Assembly (NCBI GenBank): GCA_039090855.1 | Contig: CM076996.1 | Coordinates: forward strand, 52,356,469-52,420,468 | Reading direction: 5' to 3' | Origin: Macrothele yani | Taxonomy: Eukaryota; Arthropoda; Arachnida; Araneae; Macrothelidae | DNA length: 64,000 bases | Shown: one piece after another, positions 1 through 10,749 of the stretch | Layout of the letters: each line of letters starts with the position of its first letter | Numbering within the stretch: the first letter of the stretch is position 1 | Notes under the pieces: generated by a model | Seen by the model: only the letters and a program-made list of their open reading frames with translations | Database searches by the model: none | Told to the model about the DNA's origin: nothing | Made by a program: the position numbers and the translations under genes

Positions 1-54
1 GGGGGGGGGTTTCTATTTGAGGACATAATTCCATCTTCTGGAAATGGAAGTTAG

Positions 55-300
55 TTAGAGTGAAGATTTCTCTCGTAATCGTTATATTTCTCGCGATGTT
101 CCTTCTGCCCAGTATTTTTCTTAAATATCCGTTTATTCCATAAATACTTACATTTCAGCTTAAAAATGGAGAAAAGAGTTTCCCAAAAGTTGAAAATGGA
201 AGATGGTCGAAGCAAAGATTTCTCCTGTAATCATTAATTTTTCTTCCTGCGATGTTCTGACTATCCTGTATTGTTGTTAAGTGTTACATGTGACTATATT
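55..300. repeat. Degenerate dispersed repeat, two units
   Basis: Two diverged units share the order 'gatttctc..gtaatc', 'gcgatgttc', 'attttattccataaat' and 'atttcagcttaaaaatgga'. The same string of motifs recurs at 1365-1995 and more weakly at 45780-46060. No reading frame is kept among copies, so this looks like a non-coding repeat family. Its class is unknown. Confidence 0.55.
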
Positions 301-487
301 TTGAAGAAATTCTGACTGAAAAGGGAATTTCTGCTGCACGAAGTTACTGATATGGGAATTAAGATGGAATCTTCCTTTTCTTCAGACATGTACTTGGCAA
401 ATATTTCCCCAGCTGCTATTGTTAGTGACAGTGATCTGGACAAGTTGGAATTGGAGTTTGCTTTATATCAAAAATTGGAAGAAGGTG
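300..487 (+). pseudogene. Old hAT transposase fragment, upstream part (hAT-1)
   Basis: The plus strand reads SDSDLDKLELEFALYQKLEEG before being cut at 487. This resembles DEMDKLEVEFANYQN in the better preserved hAT copy near 51200, just upstream of the C-terminal dimerisation domain. The reading resumes at 5138 after an inserted element, so the two parts are one older hAT copy split by a later insertion. It is a fragment with no recognisable ends of its own. Confidence 0.6.
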
Positions 488-1039
488 CAGAGATGCCAAC
501 AACTACGGAATCTCCGTAGTTCCTACGGAAAAAGCTCTTGTACTACAGAATACGGAAAACCGTGATTTTTCTACGGGAAAATTAACGGAAGTTATTAATT
601 TTTATTTTGCTTGTTCCCCTTCCCAACGCAACGGCGGCCACTTGTGATCCGTCATTCGTCTTGCTTGCGATGCTGCCTCCAGTTCTACCTCTCAAAGCTG
701 CTCGGATCTTAGCGCTAGCGGCCGGCACTCGATTAGTGTGGCCTTGCGCTGAGTCATTCTAAGTGAAAATCCTCCCTCCCCAGCATGCAACATTCTGGGG
801 ACGTTGAGCGTAGCTCGCTTTGGTGGACGTGGGCGGAGTTCGGCCTGAAGCTGTTTCGCAGTGCGACGACAAGCTGTTGAAAATCGTTTGGTGCAGAACG
901 TGAGTGTCATTGCCTGGCATTGGATTTTTTTTTTTTTTAATCGTGCGTCGACCATTCACGTCAGTAATTAATATTTTGGAAGTTTTTGTCTTGAGTTGCA
1001 GAAAAGTATGCTTGGATTTCGTTGCAGAGTTCGCCAAAA

Positions 1040-1345
1040 TGCATAATTACGCGTCTAGTACGCATCGAAATTTTACCAAAGCGGAAAAATATGCATCAGG
1101 AATTTTTCGCGACGCGTTGAAATACACATCGTGAAGCGCGTAAAGTGCGCATCAACACGTAAAAATATGCATCAAGAAACGCGTAAAATACACATCAACG
1201 CGCAAAAACGCACGTCGAGAAACGCGTAAAATACACATCAACACGCAAATACACACATTGAGAAACGTGTAAAAAATATGCATCGAGAAATGCGTAAAAC
1301 TATGCATCGAAGAATTTTACCAACGTGTAAAAATACGCATCGGGA
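1040..1345. repeat. Short-period tandem array rich in CGCGTAAAA
   Basis: About ten imperfect repeats of a 25-35 base unit built on 'gaaacgcgtaaaatacacatcaa', with variants 'acgtgtaaaaa' and 'gcatcga'. The unit is richer in CpG than its AT-rich surroundings. It lies inside hAT-2, upstream of the coding relic. No function is evident. Confidence 0.7.
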
Positions 1346-1364
1346 CAGCATTTCGCTTTTCAAA

Positions 1365-1995
1365 AACGGAAGTGAACGAAATAAAGATTTCTTCCGTAAT
1401 CGTAATTTCGTTTTCCTGCGATGTTGCCTCTGTCCAGTATTTTTGTTATACATAATTTTATTCCATAAATCTTTGTATTTCACTTTGAAAATAGAGGGAA
1501 AATTTTCCGGAAACGGAAATTCGACAGCGCAAAAATTCCCGTGTAATCTTCGGCTTCGAGGAATTTATGCTTTTTCATCGTAATTTTTGTTATCCTCGAG
1601 ATCGTTGCATAACTGAACAGAAACTTTGGGGCAATTGGTAGTGGTGAAGGATGCTTTCCGCCTGAAACTTTCAAAAACAGAAATTTCGTCTTTCAAAACT
1701 TTCGGAAACAGTGAAGCTTTCTCTTGTAATCGTAATGTTATTTTTCACGCGATGTTTCTTCTGCCTATTATTGTTGTTAAATTTCATTTTATTTTGTAAA
1801 TATTTGTATTTCACCTTGAATATGGAAGGGAAATGTCCGAAAACGGAAATCGGACGTAGCAAAGGTTTCTCCCGTAACTGTAATTTTTTTCCCAACGATG
1901 TCCGAACGTGTATCCTGTGTTCTTACATATTCCGACAAAAAAGGTTTGCATTTCAGCTTGATAAAGGGGGATAGTCCGAAAACGAAAGTGACGAA
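1365..1995. repeat. Three degenerate units of the repeat seen at 55-300
   Basis: Units near 1369-1515, 1710-1850 and 1855-1990 share 'gatttctt..gtaatcgtaat', 'gcgatgtt', 'tccagtattttt', 'ttttattcc' and 'gaaaacggaaat'. Between them, 1600-1740 resembles 45870-46020 ('ctttcaaaactttc', 'ctcgagatcg'). No open frame is shared between units. Confidence 0.6.
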
Positions 1996-2239
1996 GCTGA
2001 AAATTATGTAAGAATTGATGCACGATATTCAAAAGCATTCATATTCTCCAAATTACACTACCTTTTATCTAAAATAGTGAAAGCTATCATGCATTCATGG
2101 TCCTCAAACTGAAAATTCTTTCAGCATGATGGATAATATTGTCATGGCATCTAAGGGGTTTTTGAAGCCTACTGTCATAGCTGATGGTTATGTTGAGCTT
2201 AATTTTTCAAATAACAGTTTTTCAAAAAAGAAAAATCAG

Positions 2240-2450
2240 AAAGGACACAACTGGTAATTGGAGTAAAAAACAAGAATTTATTAAAGCGAAATCATTTTAA
2301 ACGAAAATGAACTTTCTAAGTTCTATGCATCTGTCGGAAAATTTCACATTGAAGAATGTTCTTATATTCAAGAAAAGATACTGATCTATGATGAATTCTT
2401 AAAACATGCAGAAGTAGTAGATTCTTTACTTAGAGCCATAACATCATTTA
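2240..2450 (+). pseudogene. hAT-2 transposase fragment left of the pogo insertion
   Basis: A plus-strand frame reads KFHIEECSYIQEKILIYDEF and LKHAEVVDSLLRAITSF before the TA target of the Tigger/pogo element. The match to the hAT central region is by position and style only, so this part is tentative. The C-terminal dimerisation region follows on the far side of the insertion, at 4440-4885. Confidence 0.4.
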
Positions 2451-4437
2451 CCGTATATACTCACGTATAAGTCAAGAAATTTGGGACAAAATGAGAGCTT
2501 CAAAGTAATGGGGTCGATTTATACGCGGGGTCTAAAAAAATTGTAAGTCCAAAAGTTCTTCCCGTGAGGCAAAAGGCAATCCATCCCAAAAGAAATAAAA
2601 ATGTCGATGCGGTATTAATTATGAAATCGCAACCCTCCGAAAGAAAAAAAAGAAAGAAAGAAAGAAAAAACACTGATGTGGTAGAATTACGAAATCGCGA
2701 CCCTCTGAATTTCCCGCGCTTTGAAAAGTCTCCTATCTCCTGGCTTTGTGTATCCACAGCGCAGTCACAGCCGCACATAGAAAGCTTCGCCCTTCCGACT
2801 ACCACTTGATTTCGCTGACCTACGACGTAACGGAGCCATGCGACAGCCAGTGTTAGGTGTTGCTTGTTCTTAATCGCACGTGTTTTTCTTGTTCTTAATC
2901 GCACGTCTCGCTTCTCCTATTATGGGTGACACGGATTGTGTAAAGAAACGGATGTCCTATAACGCAGGATTCAAGTTGAAAGTGGTTTCTTTTGCAGAAA
3001 ATACTAACAACTGTGCTGCTTCACGTCAATTAGGCATTAACGAAAAACTGATTCGAGATTGGAGTTAAAAAAACGGACTTGGTGAAAATCCCAAAATCAC
3101 AAAAGGCGCTGTGCCGTGGAACGACATCTTTCCCAGAGCTGGAAAGTGTCTTGAATGATTGGATTGTGGGCTGCAGACAAAATGGTTACATTGTAACGCG
3201 AACTGGTATACGTTTGCGAGAAATGAAGCTCGCAAAAGATGAAAAGTTTGCAGCCACAAATAACACTTTTCGTGCCTCACCAGGTTGGTGCACAAGATTC
3301 ATGAACCGCTATGGGTTGTGTCTACGCCAGCGCACCAAAATTGCACAAAAGTTACCTCGTGACCTCGAAGCAAAGATAATGGAATTTCAAAAGTATGTAA
3401 TTCAAAAGAGAAAAGAGACTGCTTTTGAACTTTCCCAAATAGGGAACATGGATGAAACCGCCATGTGTTTAAAAAAACGGTGAACCAAAAGGGCGAAAAA
3501 AATATCTTAATCAAAACGACTGGCCACGAAAAATCCAATTTCACGGTTGTTCTTTCCTGTTTGGCCGACGGCAGTAAGCTACCTCCAGTAATTATTTTCA
3601 AATGCAAAACTCTGCCGAAAAGCGTTGTCTTTCCATCTGGTGTGCTCGTTCGTGCCCATGAAAAAGGATGGATGAACGAATCCGGAACAATTGACTGGTT
3701 AAAGAATGTGTGGAACAAAAGGCCAGGTGCACTTTTGAGGAAACCTTCTCCTTTGGTGTGGGATATGTTTGTTGCACACCGTTGTGCAGAAGTGAAAAAA
3801 ACTGCAGAAAATTCAAAAACAACTCTTGCTGTCATCCCAGGTGGGTTGACATCTGTTCTTCAACCACCAGATGTCTGCCTTAATAAGCCCTTCAAGGACA
3901 ATGTGCGGAGGTATTGGGCAAATTGGATAAGTTCCGATTTGCCGACTGAAACCAAGGGCAGAAATCTAAAGAAGCCGGATATCATTTTGATTGTGCGATG
4001 GGTCATGGATGCTTGGGATGCGATACCTGCGGAAATGGTCGTGAAATCATTCAAGAAATGTTGCATTAGTAACAAACTTGATGGCACAGAGGATGATGAG
4101 ATTTTTATGAGTGATGATGACAGTGATTCTGATGACTCAGGCATAGATGGGAATACTGATGTTTATAATGACGCGCCGATGACGGAGAAAGACTTTTTAG
4201 AACTGTTTGGCGAGTCTGACTCGGAATCGGATTTTGAAGGGTTCCGATGAAGTTTTTGGGTATGCAAATTAAATTTAGTATTATATATATAATTTTTTTC
4301 GTTTTCAAATGTTTTTGAATAAATTCATTGACATTTTTTTTTCTCATTCCGGGATCGACTTATACCCGAGTTTCCGATTTCTTACGATTTTTTCCTCTGA
4401 AAGTGGGGGGGGTCGCCTTATACGCGAGTATATACGG
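2451..4437 (+). mobile_element. Tigger/pogo-type DNA transposon (1987 bp)
   Basis: Inverted ends start CCGTATATACTC at 2451 and close GAGTATATACGG at 4437, with further similarity into 'cgtataag'. A TA dinucleotide flanks each side (2449-2450, 4438-4439), the duplication expected of Tc1/mariner/pogo elements. The size is normal for a pogo element carrying a single transposase gene. It is inserted into hAT-2. The ends are well kept although the transposase is broken. Confidence 0.88.
2921..4250 (+). pseudogene. Tigger/pogo (CENP-B/jerky-like) transposase, two frame breaks
   Basis: The likely start at 2921 (MGDTDCVKKR) opens a psq-type helix-turn-helix (YNAGFKLKVVSFAENT, SRQLGINEKLIRDW). A stop in an A-run near 3066 ends it. 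Reading resumes about 3079 with the CENP-B-type second DNA-binding domain (LESVLNDWIVGC..NNTFRASPGWCTRFMNR) and the DDE nuclease. Visible acidic positions are MDET (about 3450), VWDMFVAH (about 3760) and LQPPDV (about 3870), fitting a D-D-D triad. A second frame change occurs in an A-run near 3473. An acidic tail (SDDDSDSDDSG) ends at 4250. Family assignment is firm; activity is not expected. Confidence 0.85.
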
Positions 4438-4439
4438 TA

Positions 4440-4885
4440 CTTCTGTATTACACTCAAACGCCTTCCATTTATAATAACTGAAAATGAACTTGATATACTG
4501 AAAGCGGAATTCCTTGTTATCAAGCTGACAAATTAGAGACCATAGCAGTAACAATTAGAATAGATGTCACTTGGTCAGAAATCTCAAAATTAAGAGGCTG
4601 TAATGAAGCGGTTAAATACACTATTCTCTCGAAAGTAATGTTTGCAATACTTGTAGTTCCACACTCGAATGCTGTGAGTAAGAGATTTTAGTTTAGTGCG
4701 AAAAAATCAAGCCTGTTTCCAATCTAATTTAGGTTTAGAAACTGTGGAAGCACTTCTTATTGCAAAAATGAATATGTTCTCCTCTGGGCAAGTGTGTTAT
4801 GAAAAAAGATTTTCTGCTGAGGAACTCAAATCTGCAAAACATTGTACAGCGAAATCACTTAAAGAAAGCTGTTTAATCAATTTTT
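4440..4885 (+). pseudogene. hAT-2 transposase C-terminal fragment, right of the pogo insertion
   Basis: Two frames together give AILVVPHSNAVSKR and then ALLIAKMNMFSSGQVCYEKR with FSAEELKSAKHCTAKSLK. These match the hAT dimerisation block of the 51.3-51.6 kb copy (VLVVPHSNAASERVF, LCYEKKFAKEEV). Stops and a frameshift break it. It is the continuation of the relic at 2240-2450. Confidence 0.65.
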
Positions 4886-5137
4886 TGTTGTGTAAGAAAA
4901 ATGTATCAGTCATGGTGTATATTATTTTCCATGTGAAAAATTTGGAATATTTTGACACAGATTTTCAAGTATATAAATAATAAGTAAGTAAAAAACATGC
5001 TAATTAAATTAAAGGAGTTGTTTTCCTCGGTTAAAATTATTCTTTTTGGTATGACTACTGAAAAATGGCCAAAACTACTGAAAATTTGTACGAGTACTAC
5101 TGAAAATATCTGAAACAAGTTGGCATCTCTGAAGGTG

Positions 5138-5440
5138 TTTCGAATAGTCCTACAATTGATACTGCATGGTCAAACATTTTGAAAATGACTGGTGCAATTG
5201 GTGCTAAAAAGTATGAAGTCTTACCACACCTGATGCATGCTATTCTTGTTGTGCCACACAGTAATGCAACTGGAGAAATAATTTTTAGCATTGTCCGTAA
5301 GAGTCAAACAGAATTTAGGCCAAACCTAGCCACCAAAACTTTTAGGGGTGTTGTCAGCCTTAAAAGTGAAAAAAATCCTGCTAACAATTGGGCAATAATT
5401 GAGATAGCATTTTTAGTAATTGAATCACATTTTTGTATTT
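5138..5440 (+). pseudogene. Old hAT-1 transposase, dimerisation-domain part
   Basis: The reading SNSPTIDTAWSNILKM leads to AILVVPHSNATGEIIFSIVR and then EFRPNLATKTF. This is the hAT C-terminal dimerisation signature, equivalent to VVPHSNAASERVFFLVR at 51.4 kb. It continues the fragment at 300-487 across the hAT-2 insertion. The expected acidic SER is replaced by GEI, and the frame decays after about 5360. Confidence 0.7.
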
Positions 5441-5559
5441 GTATATTTGGCTTAATTTACCTGCCAATCTGAAAATTGTCCTGAAATTTAAGAAAAATTG
5501 TGTCCTGAATTTTTTTTTTTTCCTTTTTTATCGCTCCTACCCCTGATATTTGTTTGATT

Positions 5560-6185
5560 GCAACCTTATGGCAAAAGAAAACTGTGAACCAGTTTTATAT
5601 GGAAAACAAAAATTTGTAGATCAATCAACAAACAGTTAGTTTGCAAGTTTTGATTCTGATGATGAAAACAACAGGCTAGACACATTTCTAGTGCAGTATA
5701 TGGATAAAATAGGATTTGCAAATGTTTGGAGTGTCACAAAGGTTTTACTCATTTTGGATTTTCCAGCAATAAAAAGATGGAGATTGAAAATCTTAAACAG
5801 GAGTCGTATTGTCCTTGAGAATGGTTCAAGATCACATCAATTACTGTGGAGGAATTTTGAATATTACTGTCACCAAGGAATTGCTTTTCAGCAGCTGCAG
5901 CAAGGCAGAAGCATATGATATATTTAGATGAACAGAAAAAATATTGATGCATGAAACCAGCCGCAATTGAAATTAATGGAAGAACTTGAGCAGTTAAAGA
6001 AGAAAACAGATATTGAAAATAATGTTGCTGAGTTTAAAAAATTCTGCAGATGAACTTTTTTTACAGGCTGAACATTGGTGTATAAAATCAAATAGTTTGA
6101 GAAAATCAGCCAAGGAAAAAGAATTGGGGATTGAAAATACATAAAGCCATTTCAGGAAAAATAACAGAACTTAAAAATAAGTTTT
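5560..6185 (+). pseudogene. Relic of a transposase-like C-terminal region (VERGFSVNK-type)
   Basis: Across several frames the plus strand keeps KIGFANVWSVTKVLLIL, GFSSNKKMEIENLKQESY, TVTKELLFSAAAARQKHMIYLDEQKK, then SNSLRKSAKEKELGIEN. From memory this order (a GFSVNK box, a TKELxxSAxxARxxY box and a SNxLRKxAxEKE coiled coil) ends a family of transposon-derived animal proteins analogous to the hAT dimerisation end. A second relic of the same coiled-coil end lies at 25960-26260. Multiple stops and frameshifts exclude expression. Confidence 0.5.
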
Positions 6186-6834
6186 AAGTTATTAAACATT
6201 AAAAATAATTAATAAGGAAATTTGATCATATCTCCAGTATTTTTAGATTTAAGAAAATATCCTTAAAATTTGTTACAGCTTCCAGTGTGGTGTAAAAATC
6301 TTTTGATAAATTTTAATTAAAATGCCCCAAAAAATTTTTTCAAGAATTCAAGCTTTTTTTTTTTTTCAAATATTATAAAGCTAAAATTTATATAAATTCT
6401 GAACTAAGGTATTTGGGTTTTGAATGTTAGTGGAACAGAAAAAGAAAGGTTTTTGTTATCCAATCTCAGTAGATGCAATGGTAAGTGTTTTTAGGATTTA
6501 TTAACAATTTTAATAACAATTTATGGTACACTTTTTGGTATAAGAAAATTAACATGTATGCTACCTAAATTATACATAAAATTGATAAAAATGGTAATTC
6601 CTATGTATAAGTATTGGCTTCAGAACTGCTCATAATGTGAGCACAGGTTGAACCATGATTTAGAAGATGATTCTCATTTTTGTTAAATTTGGGTATTTTA
6701 GTATTTAGAGCAGTCTTGTCAAAAATGTTACAAATTATTAATTTAAAGGTTTGCTACACTTGTAAATGTACGGGTAGTTTAAATAACTGTAATGTTGGTA
6801 TTTTTAGGGTGCTTAAAATTTAAATAAAGAAAGT
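6186..6834. other. AT-rich intronic sequence without recognised features
   Basis: AT-rich, with scattered T and A runs. I see no open frame, repeat unit or inverted end. Confidence 0.5.
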
Positions 6835-7902
6835 GCTTAATAACTCCTTAATTTTGATCCTTAAAAATGAGTACGAACCCTGTAAAAGTGTGTGGGAAAA
6901 GATTCGTAAGATCTGGGGTAACTATAGTTCTCACCGGATTGCCATTCTCGAGAGTAACGGCTTCACATATGCTGAAGTCGGGGAGATTGTGAATTGTTTG
7001 GTTGAGGTGTTTGCTTCTGTGTCAGTGATCTGGCGTATTCTTCCTTCTTTCAGAGGATTAAGTCACAAGCCGAACGCCAGAAAATCTAGTTTGCGCCTTT
7101 TCACAATGGAGACTATATAACTCCCCTTCAGCATGGTTGAACTACGGGTGGCTCTGCATTGGACCGGTGTGACATCTGTCGGTCCCAATGGCATCAACTA
7201 TGATATGATCCATCATCTCTCTCAGTCGTCTCTCGAGAATCTTTTAGTCCTCTTCAATTGCATTTGGTTGGAGCACAGTTTCCTGGAATCTTGATGAAAA
7301 GCTTTTGCTCTACTTTTTCCCAAGCCTGGCAAAGATCCTAAGTCTCCCTCTAGTTATCGTCCAATTGCTCTCACTAGCTGGCTGTGTAAAGTTCTTGAAC
7401 ACATGGTTAATTCCCGGTTACTTCATTTTTGTGAACACCATCAAGTACTTTCACCATCACAAAGCGGCTTTAGCAGGCACCCCTCACCTCATGATCATCT
7501 CCTGCGCCTTGAGACATTTGTCCACGAGATGTTCGTGCATCGACAGCACCTGGTGTCTGTGTATTTTGACATCGAGAAAGCTTACAATTGAATGTGGCAC
7601 CACGACATTCCCCGTAACCTCCACGAGAGTGGGTTGCGAGGAAACCTCCCAACATTCATCATCAATTTTCTTCGCAGTTGGGTGTTCAGGTGTGCCTGGG
7701 TGCGATGCTCTCATCACTGTTCCATCAAGAACAAGGTGTTCCTCAAGGTTGCATTTTATCTGTGACATTGTTCATCTTCCACATTAACTATCTTTTCAAA
7801 CATTTTCCTCCTGCGGTTTCAGCTACTGTTTATGTGGATGACTTGCACATGTTTGTCATAAAGTATACATTTTATTGAAAGACAGTTGCAGTCTCTGATT
7901 AA

Positions 7903-8303
7903 CCCATTTATGTCTAAAGTGGTAATATTGAATTTTTTGTAGAAATCACCATGAATTATACATATTGCAGCTTCTTGAAGGTAACAAAAAATGTATATTT
8001 ATTTTTTTATAATTTTGAACAACATTAGGGGTGTGTCCTATATGTAGGATGCCAGGAATTCATAACATGCTTTCTACTACGTTTATGCAGTGTGATAATC
8101 TTTGAAACATTTCACGTGGAGTCCTTTGTCATACTTTTCGCATCTAGTTGTGGCTTTCTGATGACAGTGGGCACATCTGGTTTGCTTCTCCTGGGGAATA
8201 ACCATATGCTTATATCCAGCGCCATCTATTTTTGATGTCTGGTGTTTAAATTGTCGAGCATTTTGAAAATGTCCTACATATAGGGACACCAGACATAAAT
8301 GGG
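7903..8303 (-). mobile_element. piggyBac deletion derivative (401 bp)
   Basis: Ends are CCCATTTATGTCT at 7903 and its perfect complement ending at 8303, flanked on both sides by TTAA (7899-7902, 8304-8307). CCC...GGG ends with TTAA targets are diagnostic of piggyBac. Removing it and one TTAA restores the LINE reading LQSLINQICKT, so the insertion is reconstructed at base level. It keeps only the transposase 3' end and so cannot move by itself. Confidence 0.92.
8083..8289 (-). pseudogene. piggyBac transposase C-terminal cysteine-rich domain
   Basis: On the minus strand: GAGYKHMVIPQEKQTRCAHC, then HQKATTRCEKYDKGLHVKCF and KDYHTA before the stop. The C-x2-C...C...C-x2-F..YH spacing is the zinc-binding tail typical of piggyBac transposases, which binds the element ends. 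The catalytic core is deleted. One of the usual cysteine positions reads EKY instead of CxxC, so the finger may be damaged. Confidence 0.8.
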
Positions 8304-9069
8304 TTAATCAGATCTGTAAAACGATGAACAGCAATGGCTTCGTGCTTTCTCCGAACAAGACAGCAGGTGTCCACTTCTGCCAAAGGTGTGGCCTCCGTCC
8401 AGAACCAAAGCTTCATTTGGAATGAATATGTAGCCATACCAGTTTTGCCGGAAACCAAGTTCCTTGGCCTGACCATCAACCATGCACTCATTTTTCGCTC
8501 GCACGTCTGACGTCTAAAGACTTCCTGTCTGCGGGCTATGTCAATCCTTAAGATCCTTTCTTCAGTCTCATGGGGTGCAGACAGGCTGTATTTATTTCAT
8601 ATCTACCATTCTCTTATTCAGTCGAAGCTGGATTATGGTTGTATCATGTATGGCTTTGCGCATTGTTCCGTTCTCCGACCGTTGGATACCATTCACCATC
8701 AAGTGCTGCATCTTTACTTTGTATGGGAGCCTTTTGAACATCCCCGATTCCCAGTCTTTATGCTGATGCGAATGAACCATTGCTAGAATTACACCATCTG
8801 CACCTGTCTCTTCAATTTTACTTGACACTACAATCTCTTCCAGACCATCCTTTATACAATGCTGTTTTTCCTCCCCAGCTGCTGATGTGTTTGAGAACCG
8901 GCCTTCTTGTATCCAAACTTTCAGTCTTCATATGGTGACAGTAGGTCATGATGCAGGGCTCGACTTGTCTATTGTTGGAGAAACCAGAGGCTTTGAGGAT
9001 CCTCCATGGCACCCTCTTGGTGTCATGGTTGATACCACCTTTACATCTTATGATTAATCCTCAACCCCT

Positions 9070-9520
9070 GTGTCAGTGTACCAGCAGCTCTTTGCTGAAC
9101 ACCGTTCCGTCAATGCAGACTATGTTCCTACTTTCACTGATGCATCAAAGATGGCTTGTGTTGTGGGATCTGCCTCTGTCTTTATTGATGACATTTCTGT
9201 TGCTCGCATTCCTGCCGAGGCCACTGTGTTTTCAGCGGAGATGCATGCTGTGTATCTTGCACTTCTTCATGTTCAGTCGGGCTCTCATCAACATGCTATA
9301 GTATAAACTGATTCTTTAAATGTTGTGCAGTCTGTTTCATAGTTGGACTGCGGTGACCACCTTTTTCTTTTTAACGTACGAAGGCTTCTTCATTCTTTGC
9401 TCGAGACCGGTGTCCAGATACAATTCTGCTGGATTCCTGGGCATGTTGGAATTCTAGGTAACGAGTGTGCTGTGCGGCTGCTAGATCTGCTTCCTCATTG
9501 GTCGTCACACCCTTGCCACT
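9070..9520 (+). pseudogene. LINE RNase H domain
   Basis: Reads VPTFTDASKMACVVGSASVF, then EATVFSAEMHAVYLALLHVQ, a stop, TDSLNVVQSVS and IQFCWIPGHVGILGNECAV. These give the RNase H D..E..D order (TDAS, SAEMHA, TDSL) and the terminal WIPGHVGxxGNE box with its His/Asn. It removes RNA from hybrids in autonomous LINEs. A stop after AIV and later frame decay break it. Confidence 0.8.
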
Positions 9521-10509
9521 CTTTCATCGTGATTTCAGCTTTATTGTTCATATCGCGCGAACATGGCAGGGTTTGTGAGATCAACAGGTGGAAAATAAAG
9601 TTCATCGTATCAAACCAATTCTTGGAGTCTGGAGATCATCCTGTCGCCGGAACTGTAGGGTGGAAGTTGAACTCACGTGTTTCCACATTGGGTATTACAT
9701 TTTTACTCACCGCTATTTGTTGTGTGGTGATACTGCCCCTATGTGTGGGGTGTTATGTACCTATGCTTAACTGTTCTTATTTTGTGTTTGTGTCATTGTT
9801 TTAGTAATCAACGCTCTCGTCATTTTCTTTTACCAATTCTACCAGACGACTTAGTGACCCTGACTCGTCTTTTAAAATATCAGTGTGACGTCTCTTCTGT
9901 TTTATTGTTTTTTTGTGTTACCGGTGTTTTACGTTTTGTGTAGTGTGTTGTCTTATCGATGATTTCCACCTTTTTGTCCTTTTATTGCTGTCATTGTTCG
10001 CTTTTAACCATGTTATATCATTGTTACTGTGTTAATTGTTGTATCCGTCATGCCAGTGCTTTTTGTTTTTATTGTTTGTTATAGTCTCTCCTGCCATTAT
10101 CACATTTATTGTTACTGTTTTATACATTTATTATTTTGTTTCAATATTGTGGTTTATAACTTTTTAATACTCTGGCGTGGTGCTCTTTCTCTTTGGCCCT
10201 TGTGCCATAAAACGCCAACCAACCAACCGAGTCCTACGAAAGATTTTGCCATCATCCTGTTTTTCCTCCTCTGATTTTGATCTCTGGGTTTGGACACACT
10301 TTTGTTTTGGGGCTCCTTTGTTTGATATGGCTGTATTTCATTCATAAACCTTTTACCTTGTTTATTTTTTTATTTTTATTTTTTTTTAGTAGAATTCATA
10401 TTTTTAAAAACCTGGTTTTTTGAGAAGCATTTTTATTATTGAAATTTGTCACATCCTTTACGTTTTTGTGTATGGCTTTTGTGGCGTCTCGTATCTTTTG
10501 CCCCCTGTT

Positions 10510-10749
10510 TCATGGTTTTTCGAATAATTTGAGCCTACTATTAACTTCAATATCATCATTGAACCAACTCTTAATGCAAATACTTGTGTCTTGTGTACTT
10601 TCATAACAACCATCAATCTGGCTTTGTAAACTGGAAAGAATGTTAACTTCAGCACCTTCATTGAACCAACTTTTAATGCAACTACTTGTGGCATGCTTAC
10701 TTTCATAACAACCATCAACCTGCCTTTGTATACCGGAAAGGATCAACAT
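10510..10749 (-). CDS. Unrecognised 79-residue frame with a 34-residue tandem repeat
   Basis: The minus-strand frame carries two tandem 34-residue units, both containing DGCYES..T and CIKSWFN with EVN near the end. The DNA period is exactly 102 bases, so the repeat stays in frame. Differences are mostly conservative (I/L, E/D, I/V). I do not recognise the family. It could be a real exon of a minus-strand gene, a transposon piece, or a tandem duplication that happens to be open. No convincing splice sites were found. Confidence 0.25.
   Translation of the reverse strand: MLILSGIQRQVDGCYESKHATSSCIKSWFNEGAEVNILSSLQSQIDGCYESTQDTSICIKSWFNDDIEVNSRLKLFEKP
10541..10744. repeat. Two-copy 102-bp tandem repeat
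   Basis: Unit 1 spans 10541-10642 and unit 2 spans 10643-10744. Both begin 'ttaacttca' and include 'tttcataacaaccatcaa'. See the overlapping minus-strand frame. Confidence 0.85.

Larger units (their letters stand above)
488..5131 (+). mobile_element. hAT-type DNA transposon, degenerate (hAT-2)
   Basis: The ends are inverted: CAGAGATGCCAAC at 488 and GTTGGCATCTCTG ending at 5131. The 6-bp repeat AAGGTG (482-487 and 5132-5137) flanks it exactly. The same terminal sequence bounds the element at 47322-51734, and both carry related hAT coding remnants. The usual hAT duplication is 8 bp, so the true ends may lie one or two bases away. The interior is broken by a Tigger/pogo insertion at 2451-4437, and its first 1.5 kb is repeats. 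It is inserted inside the older hAT-1 coding fragment. Confidence 0.75.
7128..8800 (+). pseudogene. LINE reverse transcriptase, frameshifted and split
   Basis: Motifs in order: GVTSVGPNGINYDMIHH (7170 on), FPKPGKDPKSPSSYRPIALT, SPSQSGFSRHPSPHDH, YFDIEKAYN, QEQGVPQGCILSVTLFIFHI, and YVDDLHMF, the catalytic YxDD box, near 7830. Reading resumes after the piggyBac insert with ICKTMNSNGFVLSPNKTAGV. The frames change several times between motifs. The family is certain at RT level; the clade is inferred. Confidence 0.78.
6835..10229 (+). mobile_element. Decayed LINE with reverse transcriptase and RNase H
   Basis: From about 6870 the plus strand gives, in shifting frames, a linker (CKSVWEKIRKIWGNYSSHR), the RT and an RNase H domain. 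It ends with 'gccataaaacgcc' and an (AACC)n tail at about 10229. An RNase H after the RT fits I-group/Jockey-superfamily LINEs. The endonuclease is missing, so the copy is 5'-truncated. A piggyBac derivative at 7903-8303 splits the RT. No clear target duplication is visible. Confidence 0.75.

Noticed and set aside
2880..2920. Earlier in-frame ATG for the pogo transposase (2880)
   Set aside because: The extra residues are hydrophobic and unlike the family. ATG at 2921 (MGDTDC) directly precedes the DNA-binding domain.
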